Made by a program: the position numbers and the translations under genes
NCBI GenBank assembly: GCA_008828725.1
Contig: MEHQ01004074.1
Location: 116,032 to 180,031 of the forward strand
Source: Saccharina japonica
Lineage: Eukaryota > Sar > Phaeophyceae > Laminariales > Laminariaceae
DNA length: 64,000 nt
Reading direction: 5' to 3'
In this document: positions 1 to 10,917 of the stretch, one piece after another
Numbering within the stretch: the stretch's first letter is position 1
How the letters are laid out: each line of letters starts with the position of its first letter
Notes under the pieces: generated by a model
Database searches by the model: none
Seen by the model: the letters and a program-made list of their open reading frames with translations, nothing else
Told to the model about the DNA's origin: nothing

Positions 1-428
1 AAAAAAAAACTGGTTAGTTGAGTATTTTCATGTCTAAATCCAGTTTGTGTTTTGTTATGAGGAAAAAAACTGGTTAGTTTAGTAATTTCATGTTTCAGGT
101 CCGGTTTGTGTTTTGATACGAGAAACAAACTGGTTAGTTGAGTAATTCCTTGTCTTATGTCTGGTTTGTGTTTTGATATGAGAAAACAAACTGGCTAGTT
201 GAGTAGTTTCATGTCTATATCCGGTTTGTGTTATGAGGTTTGTGTTATGATATGAGGAAAATTAAAACTGGTTAGCTTAGTAATTTCATGTCTATATCCG
301 GTTTGTGTTTTTTTACTACAGTAGGAAATAAAGCTGGTTAGTTCAGTAATTCCATGTCTATGTCCGGTTTGTGTTTGGATATGAGGAAACAAAAACTGGT
401 TAGCTTAGTAATTTCATGTCTAGAGTCT
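1..428. repeat. ~60-65 bp satellite array, cut by the window edge
   Basis: The motif CTGGTTAGTTGAGTAATTTC recurs at about 10, 70, 130, 191, 268, 332 and 397. Spacing is 60-65 bp, with one 77 bp interval caused by a small internal duplication (GAGGTTTGTGTTATG near 230). Units also share TCCGGTTTGTGTT and GATATGAGGAAA. The array probably extends left of the window. Confidence 0.9.
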
Positions 429-430
429 GG

Positions 431-474
431 TGGCTTGTTTTACAGCGTCGTTGCCACTCGACGCCAACCCATAG
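431..474 (-). repeat. R560 fragment
   Basis: Reverse complement matches the start of the R560 repeat (GGGTTGGCGTCG, GGCAACGACGCTGTAAAACA). It is a short orphan fragment. The bases between it and 643 show nothing I recognise. Confidence 0.65.
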
Positions 475-642
475 TTGTCTAGCAGAAGGGGGGCGCAAGG
501 GCCCGGGGAAAAAAAAACAAATTTCGTGGATGCACCGTCATTTTTTCCGACGGCGAGAGAGCTCGACCTTCCTCGTTTACTCGTACGAGTATAACATGTT
601 TTGAGCTGCTGCGTTACATGGCATTGTGCACGAATGGGGTTG

Positions 643-1069
643 CTACACGTCACCGGGGGCAGAGCGCAGAGCTGCAACACATGGACGCTTGAGCGTGAGC
701 TGGCCGCACTTTACTGTAGGAGCATTGAGCTCGACGGCCGACAGCAGGCCAGTGCATCCCCTGGGGCCGGGCATGTACCAAGCCGCGGCTTCTGAAAAGC
801 CAGCCGGTGACCCTGCTCTGCTGCAGCTGCAGCCATCTTCGGTAATCGCCTCGGGTCCGCATTGCGCGTCCTGCACCTCGCCGTGACTGCGTGCACGCGC
901 GTCCGATGCAACTAGCATCGCCTCCTGCTTGCGCGCGGCTTCTTGCTGGTCGCATAGCTCAGCCCGGGTCCTGGCCAGCACCGCGTCTGACTGGCGACGG
1001 AGGTCTATTAATAGTTGCAGATTTATGGTGCACTGGTGTTCGCGAATTCGAGCAGTTGCGCTTGAGATA
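643..1069 (-). pseudogene. Downstream part of a transposon-split coiled-coil-like exon
   Basis: The minus strand is open from the element junction at 1069 down to a stop at about 643. The part next to the junction is charged and Ala/Gln/Glu/Arg-rich (for example RRQSDAVLARTRAELCDQQE), as expected of a coiled coil. Nearer 643 the composition becomes Cys/Pro/Gly-rich and is probably intron or noncoding. The other half is at 3531-3690. Dropping the 1070-3528 element and one TA copy keeps the reading frame across the junction, which supports one former exon. I do not recognise the family. No start codon is visible, so this is an internal exon or fragment. Confidence 0.45.
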
Positions 1070-1636
1070 CAGTAGGGGGGCCTATATAAGGTGGTGTAGT
1101 GCACCCGAGATTTTGACCGCCCTATCTCGAAAGACCGCCCTATTGGAGATAGGGCGGTTGACCGCCCTATTGGGCTTTTGGTGATACCCCAATAAGGCGG
1201 CAACCGCCCTGTTGAGTACATACAGCGTTTTAAGGTACAGCACAGAGTGCTCCTGATCCAAAATATGGCAAAAATATGACCCAGAGGGCCTCACGACGAG
1301 GGATATCATATGTGGTCTCGGAGAAGGAAGGTACCGCGTTGGAACAGTACCAGTGCTGAATCCAGGGGACATATGTGTGATGTCAAACACACACCAAAGC
1401 ACAGCAAAGAGCAGACGGGCGCACACACAATCTTCACATGTTGAGAAGTAAGATGGTATAGCTGTCGCTAGGAACTCGCGTAGCAGGATATTAGTAGCTA
1501 CTGTGGTCAACTTGTGTGCATTGGTGGAAAACAAAAACAGAAAACAAAAAAAATGTGCGCTGGTGGCTTAGCAAAAACCATTGATGACATTGATTGTATT
1601 CTGACAACGCCCTTCCCTACTGACCCCCCCCCCCCC

Positions 1637-2153
1637 TATAAATATATGATATATATTTTAGGTTGGGTTGGCGTCGGTTGGCAACGACGCTGTAAAACAC
1701 GCCACTCGCTGCGTGAGCTAGACAACCAGGGTGCCGTTTTTTTTTGTTATTTTTTTTTTGGCGGTCACCAAAGCTGGCGGTCGAGTAGATCATTTGTGCG
1801 GGGTGGAGAACCTTTGTTCCGCACAAGGGGAATGGTCGTATCACGTAGTGTTAATATGGTAAGGCGTCCGCGAGGCAGTTACATAGTAAAACCCATTGCT
1901 GTCTCCGGAAGTGGCCACACCAGAAATTAAATTAACTCATTGAAGCTGTCGTCCATATGCAAGTCCGCCTCAGAGGCGGTTCTTAGCAGGATGCAGCTCA
2001 CCCTCCATGCGACTCGCCCAATACCTCACGGCGTTTCGCGCTTGGTGCAAGCAATGTCTGCCTGGTTGGTGAAAACCCAACGCGCTCCGTCCCGGCATTG
2101 TAGGGATGCGAGGGTCTATGGTCATATGACTACGGCCGTGCACAACATGAGTA
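1637..2153 (+). repeat. R560 unit 1, inside the mariner-like element
   Basis: Starts after a 13-C run with TATAAATATATGATATA, then GGTTGGGTTGGCGTCGGTTG, and ends at CATGAGTACACCCC. It is nearly identical to unit 2 at 2195, forming a tandem dimer of about 560 bp period. Landmarks along the unit are TCATTTGTGCGGGG, GGAAGTGGCCACACC, CCGCCTCAGAGGCGG and CCGGCATTGTAGGGATGCGA. ORFs in it are short, and the same ones recur in each copy because the repeat is conserved. Confidence 0.85.
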
Positions 2154-2194
2154 CACCCCTTCCTCCTCTCCCCATTCCCTCTTTCACCCCCCCC

Positions 2195-2753
2195 TATAAA
2201 TATACCGGTATGATATATTTATAGGTTGGGTTGGCGTCGGTTGGCAACGACGCTGTAAAACACGCCACTCGCTGCGTGAGCTAGACAACCAGGGTGCCGT
2301 TTTTTTTTGTTATTTTTTTTGGCGGTCACCAAAGCTGGCGGTCGAGTAGATCATTTGTGCGGGGTGGAGAACCTTTGTTCCGCACAAGGGGAATGGTCGT
2401 ATCACGTAGTGTTAATATGGTAAGGCGTCCGCGAGGCAGTTACATAGTAAAACCCATTGCTGTCTCCGGAAGTGGCCACACCAGAAATTAAATTAACTCA
2501 TTGAAGCTGTCGTCCATATGCAAGTCCGCCTCAGAGGCGGTTCTTAGCAGGATGCAGCTCACCCTCCATGCGACTCGCCCAATACATCACGGCGTTTCGC
2601 GCTTGGTGCAAGCAATGTCTGCCTGGTTGGTGAAAACCCAACGCGCTCCGTCCCGGCATTGTAGGGATGCGAGGGTCCGTATGTCATGTTGTGGCACTTA
2701 CGGCGTGCACACAATGAACGGTACATCCCACCTGCGCCTCCCCCCCGCCGTAA
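2195..2753 (+). repeat. R560 unit 2, tandem copy
   Basis: Second direct copy, again preceded by C8 and a TATAAATA motif. Its 3' end (from about 2680) diverges from the standard end before a terminal C-run near 2746. The dimer lies inside the mariner-like element, so R560 arrived later or was captured. Confidence 0.8.
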
Positions 2754-3109
2754 CCAGGCGGTTTCACACTGTTTGCTACTAGAGCTGACTTCGTGACTAG
2801 CTTGACCGTTGTAGCAGTTTTGGTCCGCCAACAGTCTGAGCCTAACCTCTTCAACCAACCTTGTTCTAAGCACGGGTGACTGCTGTCCCAGTCTATTCAG
2901 CCTACCGAAAGGCATCGGCTCGACGATGAGATCGACGATGCGTTACTACTTGAGCTGCGGGCGACAGAGCCCGTCGAACACACACCCGCTGAAGACACAC
3001 ACCGCCGTGCTGTTGGACGGAGAGGACTCTTCGCTTTGCTAGACATTCACAACAGAGGGTGTGTTCTCGCAGCAGCAACAACAGCAGTAGGGGTGTATTA
3101 CTGCCTAGT

Positions 3110-3290
3110 ACAGGACACCTGCTACAAGTAAGAAACAGACAAATGAGGAAGCCAGGCTGAGATTTAGAGGGAAATAAGAAAATTAACAGTCGTTGTATTG
3201 AAATTTGTGTAGAAAGCACCCCCGCTCGACTAAGAAATCCAGCCTGGACCAGATTTTATGATTCATATTAGGTGTATATCTCTCAAACGC
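3110..3290. repeat. Dispersed repeat D (GCCTGG...CTTATTAGGTG)
   Basis: Shares AGGCTGAGATTT, an AATAAGAAA stretch, AAGAAATCCAGCCTGG and CATATTAGGTGTA with copies at 30690-30865 and 61200-61375. Smaller end fragments are near 31043 and 39829. It has no coding content. Confidence 0.6.
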
Positions 3291-3530
3291 AGCACCAGGG
3301 CGATGTTTTATACTGATGTGGATGCGAAAATGGGCCGTGGATAGGGCGGTAGCATTCCTGAATAAGGCGGTAGCTGCCCTGAATGGGGTATTTACCGCCT
3401 TATAGGGTCGGTTGCTATATAGGGCGGTTGCCGCCCTATTCGCATCTTCTGTCGTGTCAAGCCGATTTTAACCGCCTTATCTCGAATGACCGCCTTATTC
3501 AAACCGTCTTATATAGGCCCCCCTACTGTA

Positions 3531-3690
3531 TGTGCTTTCGCTTCAGAGGCCTCCGCGCGACTTATGTTTCGTTCCTTCACCGCCCGATCACGGATGGACT
3601 CGGCCGCGGCGAGGCCACCGCGTTCGATGGCAGTCGCCTGGCGTGCGCCCGCCGAAGCCTCTCGTGCATCGCTTGTCCTGTGCGTTGTAG
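3531..3690 (-). pseudogene. Upstream part of the transposon-split coiled-coil-like exon
   Basis: Minus-strand reading toward the element is open and Ala/Glu/Arg-rich (for example ATAIERGGLAAAESIRDRAV and SRAEASEAKA), ending at the TA next to 3528. A possible 3' splice acceptor (AACGCACAG|GAC) lies near 3678; upstream of it the frame closes at a TAG. It joins in frame with 643-1069 when the mariner-like element is ignored. Confidence 0.45.
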
Positions 3691-3699
3691 ATAGCTATC

Positions 3700-4255
3700 C
3701 ATCCTGGCCCGACCGACTTTCTCTTCTCCCCTTTAGTCGTGCTCCCCTCGTGTTTTTTTGTTGCGCATCACCAAAATCAGATTTTTTGCAGACCGACAAC
3801 CGGGAAAGAGGCCATTTTCGGATGGAAATTTCTCGACGGCTGCTGAATGAAATCAGTTGGGGGTTGCGTTGCTGTGCGCACCATATCCCAACGCAGTGGA
3901 ACGTTATAAATTTGTTTACACAAACGTGAGACAAGTCTTCCCCTCGCCCAAAGAGCAAGAAATATGCCTAAAAACATGTTATTCCGCCTTTAAAAGCGCC
4001 AGATATTAACAATATTGCCGAATGTGCGTCTATCCTCTTCGTATTCACCAGCCAGAGGTGTGTGTCAAGTGTCAACGTGCAACTGGTCTCCACCTCGGAG
4101 ATTTTCCTGATATAGAAAGTACCGTTTAGGTAGTGTAAAGCCAAGTAATTAGACTTTCCCAGGCTATTTTGATTTTGCGCTGTTTGTTGGATTTTTAGAG
4201 TTGTGATTTCGAATATAGCCTGCCACGTTTTTGGGTCAAAATAGACCTTCATTCT
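3700..4255. other. No assigned feature
   Basis: This may be intron or flank of the split gene. A minus-strand ORF at 3695-3958 has no recognisable motif. The only pattern is a local tandem of CCAATCAGACCCAAT motifs further on, at about 4408-4455. Confidence 0.4.
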
Positions 4256-4259
4256 CGCC

Positions 4260-4335
4260 TCTAACTGTAGCTCATGTTGCCCAGTGGGGACCGTATAACC
4301 TGCATGATCCAGGACATGTTGTGATACTATTAATA
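4260..4335 (-). repeat. Fragment of the GATC-rich repeat core
   Basis: Reverse complement carries the conserved core seen in all GATC-rich copies: ACATGTCCTGGATCATGCAG and a CCCACTGGGCAACATGAGCT-like block. The GATC arms are missing. The flank from 4336 to 4800 shows nothing else. Confidence 0.55.
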
Positions 4336-4804
4336 GGCCGAACGGAGGGTAGCTTTCCAGGTATTCGAGCAAATGGTTGGGGGCCACGGTGTACGAAACG
4401 AATAGCCAATCAGACCCAATAATTTCCCTAAGCCAATCAGACCCAATCAGCCAATGGTTAGCGTTAGTCCCTTCAGCTCGCACACAGTAGTGCGTGTCAA
4501 CTGTTGCTCAGAATAAACGGTAAACTCTGCTGGCCAAACGACGTACTCCTTTCGACCGCGGCGCCATTGAACTTGACAACAACGAACTGTTTTGACCTTG
4601 CATTCGAGCTATCACAAGCTTCGTTCGACAAAATAGTAGACATCGTAGTTGAGCCATACCAATAGTCTTCGTTGCAACTCTGTAACTTCAAGAGATTTCG
4701 CTGTATGTACTTTAGTCATTTCAAGGGGATTTCATTGTACTTCAGCCGTTTCAAGAGTCTGTGTTGTACTGCAGTCAATTCTATGGTGTACTTCGTATAC
4801 CACG

Positions 4805-4905
4805 TATATATGACAATGTAAATCACTCGATTAAAGCATTGTTTTAACTCGAATGGACGGATGGACGGACAGAAAATGCGTACCGAAAGAGAGACCCTAG
4901 GTTCG
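4805..4905. repeat. Dispersed repeat H (ACTCGATTAAAG...GAGACCCTAGGT)
   Basis: Shares ACTCGATTAAAG, GACGGACAGAAAA and GAGACCCTAGGT(T)CG in order and spacing with 8415-8520. The hAT-like element beginning at 4914 lies immediately next to it. Confidence 0.55.
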
Positions 4906-7900
4906 CATTTTTTCAGGGCTTGTCATGGGCTGTTTGTCCGGGTCGGACTAGACCGGGCCGATCTGAAAAATGTGAGGGGTCGGGCCGGTCCGGACAGAGA
5001 CTTTTGAAAATGTGATGGGCAGGGCCAGGCCGGGCCGAGACTTTTGAAAAATTGATTGGCCGGGCCGGGCCGGGCCGCGACCCATGAGATGTGGGCTCTA
5101 TATGGGCCGCTCCGCCCTGTCCATGAGGCGACCCACGTGTTTTGAAGGGCCGGCCCAGCCCGAGGCCCATGAGATGTGGTGTACTACTGCTACAACTACG
5201 ACTTTTGTGGGTGTGCCTGGGTTGTTTTGCGCTAAAAACAGCTACGTTCGTACGATTCATCTCTGGCAAATCGCCTCGGGTGTATATATATGTACGAAGT
5301 ATAGGTACCAAATTGACATTTTCCCGGAATACTTTCACTTTTCACCTCCGGCCGCGGGTCTTTTCTCGCGCTATCGGCTGCGGGGCACGCAGGGGGCCCG
5401 CGTGTACGCCACAGCGCAAGTGTGGGTCCCGGCCAATGCCCGTGGGGCGTGCTCTGGGACTTCAAAGTCGCAAATTCTGGCAAATAACTCAGGGGAGGCG
5501 TTCCGACTTGACACCGCCTCGCAACTACTGTGAAAAATCTGTCGTACGACTGTTTTTTCATCCAATGAACTTTGATGCTTCGTTTTTTACCCGTCGCATG
5601 AACGAAACACACACAGCACGCACCACGCACGAGACAACAATGACCACACCGACATTGAACGAGGCAAACATCAAGCGTCTTGCAGCAGTAATTGATACCA
5701 TGTTGCATGCATCTGCTCTCTCTGGGCTGTGTACAGCAGTAGCAGTTGTGCGACACGCTTGATAATTTACAGCCGCATTTCATGTAAAATTGTGATTTTG
5801 TTCCAATATTTGGGCATCTACGTAGAGTACACATACACAGATCTACGAGTACGTATGTACCAGCATGCAGACTTCGAAGTATCATATCTACGACCTCTTT
5901 CTATTTTCCAACGATAGGCCGATCTACATACATACGAACACGAGTATTTTGGTACAGTAGCACTACTGCTGTACTTTACGGGTACATGTCTCTACAGTAG
6001 TCTAGGCTACAAACTGCGAAGCAGCCAAGGCGCCGTTTGTCGAACAGCACAGCACAGCAGTATTACAGCAGAAGAAGCTGCAGACCCCGCAGTGTGCGCG
6101 GGACAGCTACGAGTAGCAGGGGGGATCCAGCAAGCTAGTTGTGACAGCTACGAAGCACTGAATTGCTGTGTTCTGTCCCTCATGGTGTATGCGTGTGTAT
6201 GTTTGATGTATGCCATTCCAGCAAAACCTCAGGTCCTTTGCCCGGCCTCTCCCGGTTTTCAGGATATATTGCTGGGTTTTTGTTTGCGCTGTGCCGCCTT
6301 CTCCAGGTTTCGAGGTCGCCATGTGCTGCTCGTTCGCCAGCGCCCAGTGGATGCCTTGGGGAGCCGCTTGCTGGCCACAATCGGTGTACGCAGCAGTGTC
6401 AGCTGTATAGGCCCTTATACCGGTTTTTGGACATGCCGTTGGGTTGCGTGGATTACACACGAAGTACCTTTATCAGGCGCATTTACTACAAAACAGTATA
6501 TAATAGCTACGACGAAAAGAATGTCGCAGATCGTGATTTCGCTTTTTTCAGGTCAATTCACAAAATGGCGTCAAGATTCACGAGTTGTTCTTCGTGAATC
6601 TACTCGACATAACAAATCACCATTCAACACAAACAAATACAGTAGTAGTGGGTGTCTGCATTTATTTCATAAATTGTGTGCCAGAAAAATGAGCTCAGAT
6701 TGGCACGAACAATAGAAAACGTTGGTTTAGAAATACAGCTCACCACTGTGGGATCGACTTTAACCCCTTACGAACTGGTCCCCCGTTTTTGGGGACAAAC
6801 TACTAGGGATTAGTGTGGGATAAGTTTTTTCAGTTCTGAATGGGTTAAATCCAACACAAAAATAGTTAGATCGACTTCGGAAACAAAATAAGTCGTTGAG
6901 CCTGGACACCAAACTGAAATTTCTTAACACCTGGAGCCCACTGTACCTCAGATACGATAATATCTCGCGACATTTGTTTCGGTAGGAATGGCCGTCGCTC
7001 CTACTTTTTCCTTATAAACGATACAGCAGCAGTCTATGCCACGGTTTGCTCCAAAAAGGGAACTATGAAGCATGTGCAATCTATTTTCAACTTGCGACAC
7101 CCCCGGGATTTGAAGTGACCAACATCCCGAAGGGGAAAACCTTGTACTACAGGATAATATGATATCTGATGCCTTGAGCAACTATCGGATCAAAGCCTTG
7201 GTACCGTTGTCGGTGTACAGACGACACTCCTTGCCGTTTACGCGACGCAGGCAGCATGACGTTCTTGCCCTGGTTCATCCCGCGGACGGAACCGCCGCTG
7301 GAACTTCGTGAAGTAGGCCCAGACAGGGGACATCTTCAGACCGAAGGTTGCAGCGACGTTCACCTTCATGTGCGTCGATGTCGAACCGCGGATAAGGACT
7401 GCTGCTGCTGTAGCGTGGGAAGCCGCCGCCAAAGTATCACTGTTTTTGTATTGACGTTATGTTTGCTCGATAGAGTGTGTTCCAGCAGCGTTTATTTAAG
7501 CAGGATCGGGTGATGCAGCAACACGTGCTGCTGTTGCTGCTGTGGGTGTGGCAGCAGCACGAGGGGGACCCAGTCATGGTGAAGCAGAACTTTGTGGGTA
7601 GTGGGCACTGGTTAGGTGTCTCGTGGGCCAAAAGCAGCTGTCCCTCGGAATCCAGATGGGAAAAAACAACGAGAAACCAACAAACTAACGTAAAAATAGC
7701 ACGCCAGCGTATACTCAGGCACCTTTTTGTACGGGACAACACATGGGTCGGCGTGTCAAATCCACGGGCCGGCCCATGAAAAAAATCGGACCGGCCCATA
7801 TAGAGCGCTTGTCTCATGGGCCTCGCTGCCATGTGATGGGCCGGGCCGGGCCGATACTTTTGCAAAACATGATGGGCCGGGCCGCGGCTGTGTGGAAATT

Positions 7901-8148
7901 TGATGGGCTGGGCCGGGCCGCGGCCCATCCTCTGAAAAATTGATGGGCCGGGCCGGGCAGCTGCCCGTCCTCTGAAAAACTGATGGGCCGGGCCGGGCCG
8001 GGCCGCGGCCCACCAAATTAAATTTTGATGGGCCGTGCCGGGCCGCCGTGCCGGGCCGGGGCCCATCATATCAAAGATTGATGGGCCGGCCCGGCCCAAC
8101 TCCGGCCCGGCCCATCAGCGTCGGCCCATGACAAGCCCTGCATTTTTT
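4906..8148. mobile_element. hAT-like non-autonomous element (4914-8140) with 8 bp target duplication
   Basis: The inverted ends read CAGGGCTTGTCATGGGC, and the flanks are identical 8-mers CATTTTTT at 4906-4913 and 8141-8148. CAGGG ends plus an 8 bp duplication are the hallmark of hAT elements. Subterminal blocks (4914-5180 and 7745-8140) are GGGCCGGGCCG-rich minisatellites of about 45-50 bp, resembling the GGGTCGGG-rich subterminal repeats of many hAT elements. The 2.6 kb interior has ORFs up to about 217 codons on both strands but no recognisable BED finger or hATC dimerisation domain. I therefore call it non-autonomous. Its right part recurs, with many indels, at 14098-17036. Confidence 0.8.
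6766..6846. repeat. TTAACCC mini-repeat inside the hAT-like element
   Basis: TTTAACCCCTTACGAACTGG, CGTTTTTGGGGACAAACTAC, a TAGTGTGGGAT block and TTCTGAATGGGTTAA. TTAACCC/GGGTTAA form short inverted ends. Relatives are at 8540-8615, 43480-43565, 49642-49736 and 53938-54030, with fragments near 36390 and 51735. Confidence 0.65.
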
Positions 8149-8152
8149 TCAA

Positions 8153-8410
8153 CATGTTCACACGTCGGACAGATCACGATCTATCTATAGATCATAGATA
8201 GATCATCTACTGTAGATCCTATCATAGCCTGCCGTTATGAGATGCTGTGCAAGGGTCCGAATAGGACTGATCCAACCCAGGAAAAATGCCCTAGATCGCG
8301 CAGCTCACACGGCTCCCACCCGGCATCATGAGCTATAGATCATACAGATCATACAGATCAGAAATCTATCTGCCCTGAAAGATCTAGGTCGTCAAAGGGG
8401 AATAAATTAT
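8153..8410 (+). repeat. GATC-rich repeat, copy a
   Basis: Begins GTTCACACGTCGGACAGATC, followed by clustered GATCTATC/TAGATCATC motifs, then the core (CCTGCCGTTATGAGA, GATCCAACCCAGGAAAAATG, CTCCCACCCGGCATCATGAG) and a CATACAGATCATACAGATCA tail. Confidence 0.75.
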
Positions 8411-8414
8411 CTGC

Positions 8415-8620
8415 CCAATATGTGAAACCACTCGATTAAAGTTTAATTTTTCGGATGTACGGGAGGACGGCCGGACAGAAAAATAATTTCCAAAGTATGT
8501 AGAGACCCTAGGTCGAACCTGTTCGACATGCACCAAGAACGTTTTGAGGGGAAACCCACTTGGATTTAGTGTGGGACGGGTTTTTTTTCCAGCAATGAAA
8601 GGGTTAATAGACACTAATAC
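8415..8620. repeat. Repeat H copy followed by a TTAACCC-type mini-repeat
   Basis: 8415-8520 matches repeat H at 4805. 8540-8615 (GGATTTAGTGTGGGACGGG, AATGAAAGGGTTAATAG) is a diverged TTAACCC mini-repeat end. Confidence 0.5.
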
Positions 8621-8696
8621 CGCAAAAACAAATATCACACTAATTATTATACACTTTCCACCCAACAAGGTGGATGCAGTTCTAAAGAGGGTTTAA

Positions 8697-9145
8697 CACG
8701 TACACACCTAGGACAGATCATCTACAGATAGATCATCTACAGATAGATCATCTACAGATAGGCCATCTACAGATAGATCATGATCTACAGTAGATCATCT
8801 AGTTCATCACCTGCCTGCCGTTGTGAGAGCTTGTGCGGGATCTGTATATCATAGTACATACCCAACCCAGGGAAGATGTGCTAGATCATGCGGATTATAC
8901 GGGTCCCACTCGGCAACATGAGCTAGATCATACAGATCATACAGATCATATATACAAGATCGGGAATAGATCTGCCTTGAAATATCTAGATCATACAGAT
9001 CATATATACAAGATCGAGAATAGCTATGCCTTGAATACTCTAGATCATTAGGTGGGGATGAAAATCGGGAATAGATCTGCCTTGAAATATCTAGATCATG
9101 AGGTGGGAATGATCTATATGATCTGTCTGTTCGAGGTGTGAACAC
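8697..9145 (+). repeat. GATC-rich repeat, copy b (both ends)
   Basis: Opens with ACACACCTAGGACAGATCAT and closes with ATGATCTGTCTGTTCGAGGTGTGAACAC, giving inverted CACACCT(N)GGACAGATC ends. In between are TAGATCATCTACAGATAGATC iterations, the conserved core, and ATCATACAGATCATATATAC iterations. Several AAATCTAGATC-type motifs near 8985, 9040 and 9090 mark an internal tandem. No coding content: apparent ORFs are repeats of a His-Thr-Asp pattern made by CATACAGAT iteration. Confidence 0.8.
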
Positions 9146-9409
9146 TTAATGGTACAGGAACTGGTAGGGGATGGGGGAACGCCTACTTGCAACCCGCAGG
9201 TTGCAAAAACAAACGCTGAACAAAATGGAGTGGAGAGACACGCGGAACGTTCCGGCACACCACCTGTAACGACCCTAACCCTCACCCACGCCCTCGGATA
9301 GCTGCATAGGGATTAATATGTATGTTCAAGTTCCTGTTTGCGATGTAGTGGTCTCGAGTATTGAGATCCATGCTGAAGGGAGATGCCCTCTGCAGTTATC
9401 TGAGGCCAT

Positions 9410-10085
9410 GCTTGGGGGTTGGGGGTAGGGTTATTGGGGTAGAGGTAGTGTATAGGGCCAGGGCTGGTATGCAGCTATCTGAGGCCCTCTTTGGGGGTCA
9501 GGGTGATTGGAGTAAAGCGTAGGACTATGCCCTGTACAGCTATCTGGGGTCGACGCATGATACCTCAAGGTAGAGGTGCACCTGCATGCAGGACATTATC
9601 TGAGGGTGGAACACTTGAGGAGCTCTATACTAATAGTAAGTCAAAACCTGATTTTGGAGGAAACCAAAAGTGCTATATATATATACTATACGACACCCCC
9701 GGGATTTCAAGTGACCAACATCCCGAAGGGGAACCTTGTACTACATACCCGATGAGCAATACCATGGCCTAACCACTGTATGTAGCGATACAACGAAAAG
9801 TATTGCAACACAAAAAGGGCATTATTTAGGACGATTTTGGGTTAAGGAACCTTCACTATTAATAGGTCATTCAGAAAACGTTTCCAGCCAAAATACGGTA
9901 TACCGTATGCCTCCATCGTAGCGCGCGTCGGTCATCATTACGGGTTAGGGGTAGGGTTATTGGGCTAGAGATAGCGGAGAGGGTCAGGGCCTATGCAGCT
10001 GTCTGAGGGCATGGTTGTGGGGGAGGGGTAGGGTTAAGAGGGGTAGAGGTAGTGTGTACGGTTAGGGGTAAGCGTTAGGGCGTGC
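9410..10085. repeat. Degenerate G-rich GGGTTAGGGG-like tracts
   Basis: Scattered GGGGTAGGGTTATTGGGGTAG, CGGGTTAGGGGTAGGGTTATT and GGTTAGGGGTAAGCGTTAGG occur within otherwise anonymous sequence. They resemble telomere repeats in composition but are not a regular array. Similar sequence on the other strand is at 26700-26730 and 52920-53030. Confidence 0.5.
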
Positions 10086-10354
10086 CTCTCGGCCCTTTTA
10101 GCTACGCACCGGGTATGGGTTACACACACAATTTTGAAACCTGGGGGGTGCAAATAGGCGCTCCCGTAAGGAACAATTTACGAGACACATGCGACAAGTC
10201 ACAAGAAAAAGTCCGCAAACACCCACCAAAAAAAAAAAAAAAAAACTCGGGGACCCAACGCCATAAAAATCAATGCGCTGTACTCGTAAGTTGTGACAAC
10301 CTATTGTGTACAACGTGGATGAAGATGTGGTTTCTCCTCATCCGACTACCGCTA

Positions 10355-10440
10355 TGACCGGGAATATAACCAACGTTTGTATGTTAACGTGCAATCTAAA
10401 TGATCCTTATATTTCGGTTCAGAGTGGTACTACTACTGTT
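10355..10440. repeat. Repeat E fragment
   Basis: ACCGGGAATATAACCAACG, TTAACGTGCAATCTAAATG and CCTTATATTTCGGTTCAGAG match the hairpin repeat E at 48050-48132 and its partner at 48280-48360. Confidence 0.5.
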
Positions 10441-10671
10441 GTGGCTTTTGCTGGCCCAGCAAAATATTCTGAAACCTTAAAAAGCGTTTTTTAGGACGAT
10501 GTACACTCCTGTTTCGAGGAGGTGCTGCTTGGGATGAGAGTCGCGTATGTATACATGTGTTTGTGTACAGGCAGTGAGTGCAGCACTACTAATAAAAAAA
10601 GGGTTTTTCAAGAAAGTGCGCGGGGTTGATAAGGATGATAGTTAGGCCCATCATGTACATGCTACGCGGAG

Positions 10672-10917
10672 TGTTTTTTCTTCGAATCTGGCGGTCAGTT
10701 TTTTTTTCGAATCTGGCGGTCAGTTTTTTCTTCGAATCTGGCGGTCAGTTTTTTTGTTCTCGCTTTTGCGACCGACTGGAAACCCTCGGACTATTCTCTT
10801 AATACCGCAGAAACAAGTTGCCTCGATCCCCCAAGTACATACCGACTGGAAACCCTCGGATTATTCTATAAATACCGCAGGAACAAGCTGCCTCGATTCC
10901 CAAGCACATACATAGCT
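10672..10917 (+). repeat. Two adjacent tandem repeats (~26 bp x3 and ~73 bp x2)
   Basis: TTCTTCGAATCTGGCGGTCAG repeats three times in 10672-10750 with variable T runs. It is followed by two ~73 bp units, each starting CCGACTGGAAACCCTCGGA and ending CCTCGATnCCCAAG at 10770-10917. Confidence 0.85.

Larger units (their letters stand above)
1070..3528. mobile_element. Tc1/mariner-like non-autonomous element with TA target duplication
   Basis: Both ends read CAGTAGGGGGGCCTATATAA inward as perfect inverted repeats of at least 21 bp, flanked by TA at 1068-1069 and 3529-3530. CAGT termini with TA duplication are typical of Tc1/mariner elements. Subterminal zones (about 1110-1215 and 3335-3500) are packed with degenerate AATAAGGCGGT/ACCGCCCTAT motifs in both orientations. 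The interior holds two R560 units and anonymous sequence. No transposase ORF is visible, so it would have to be mobilised in trans. It sits inside an apparent coding exon. Confidence 0.8.

Noticed and set aside
8833..9145. ORFs with repeated DHTD/HIYK-like peptide
   Set aside because: They are translations of the iterated CATACAGATCATACAGATCA sequence in a noncoding repeat; the same peptides appear wherever that repeat occurs.
9940..10085. Telomere or interstitial telomeric array
   Set aside because: GGGTTAGGG-like motifs are irregular and mixed with unrelated sequence; there is no tandem telomere unit.
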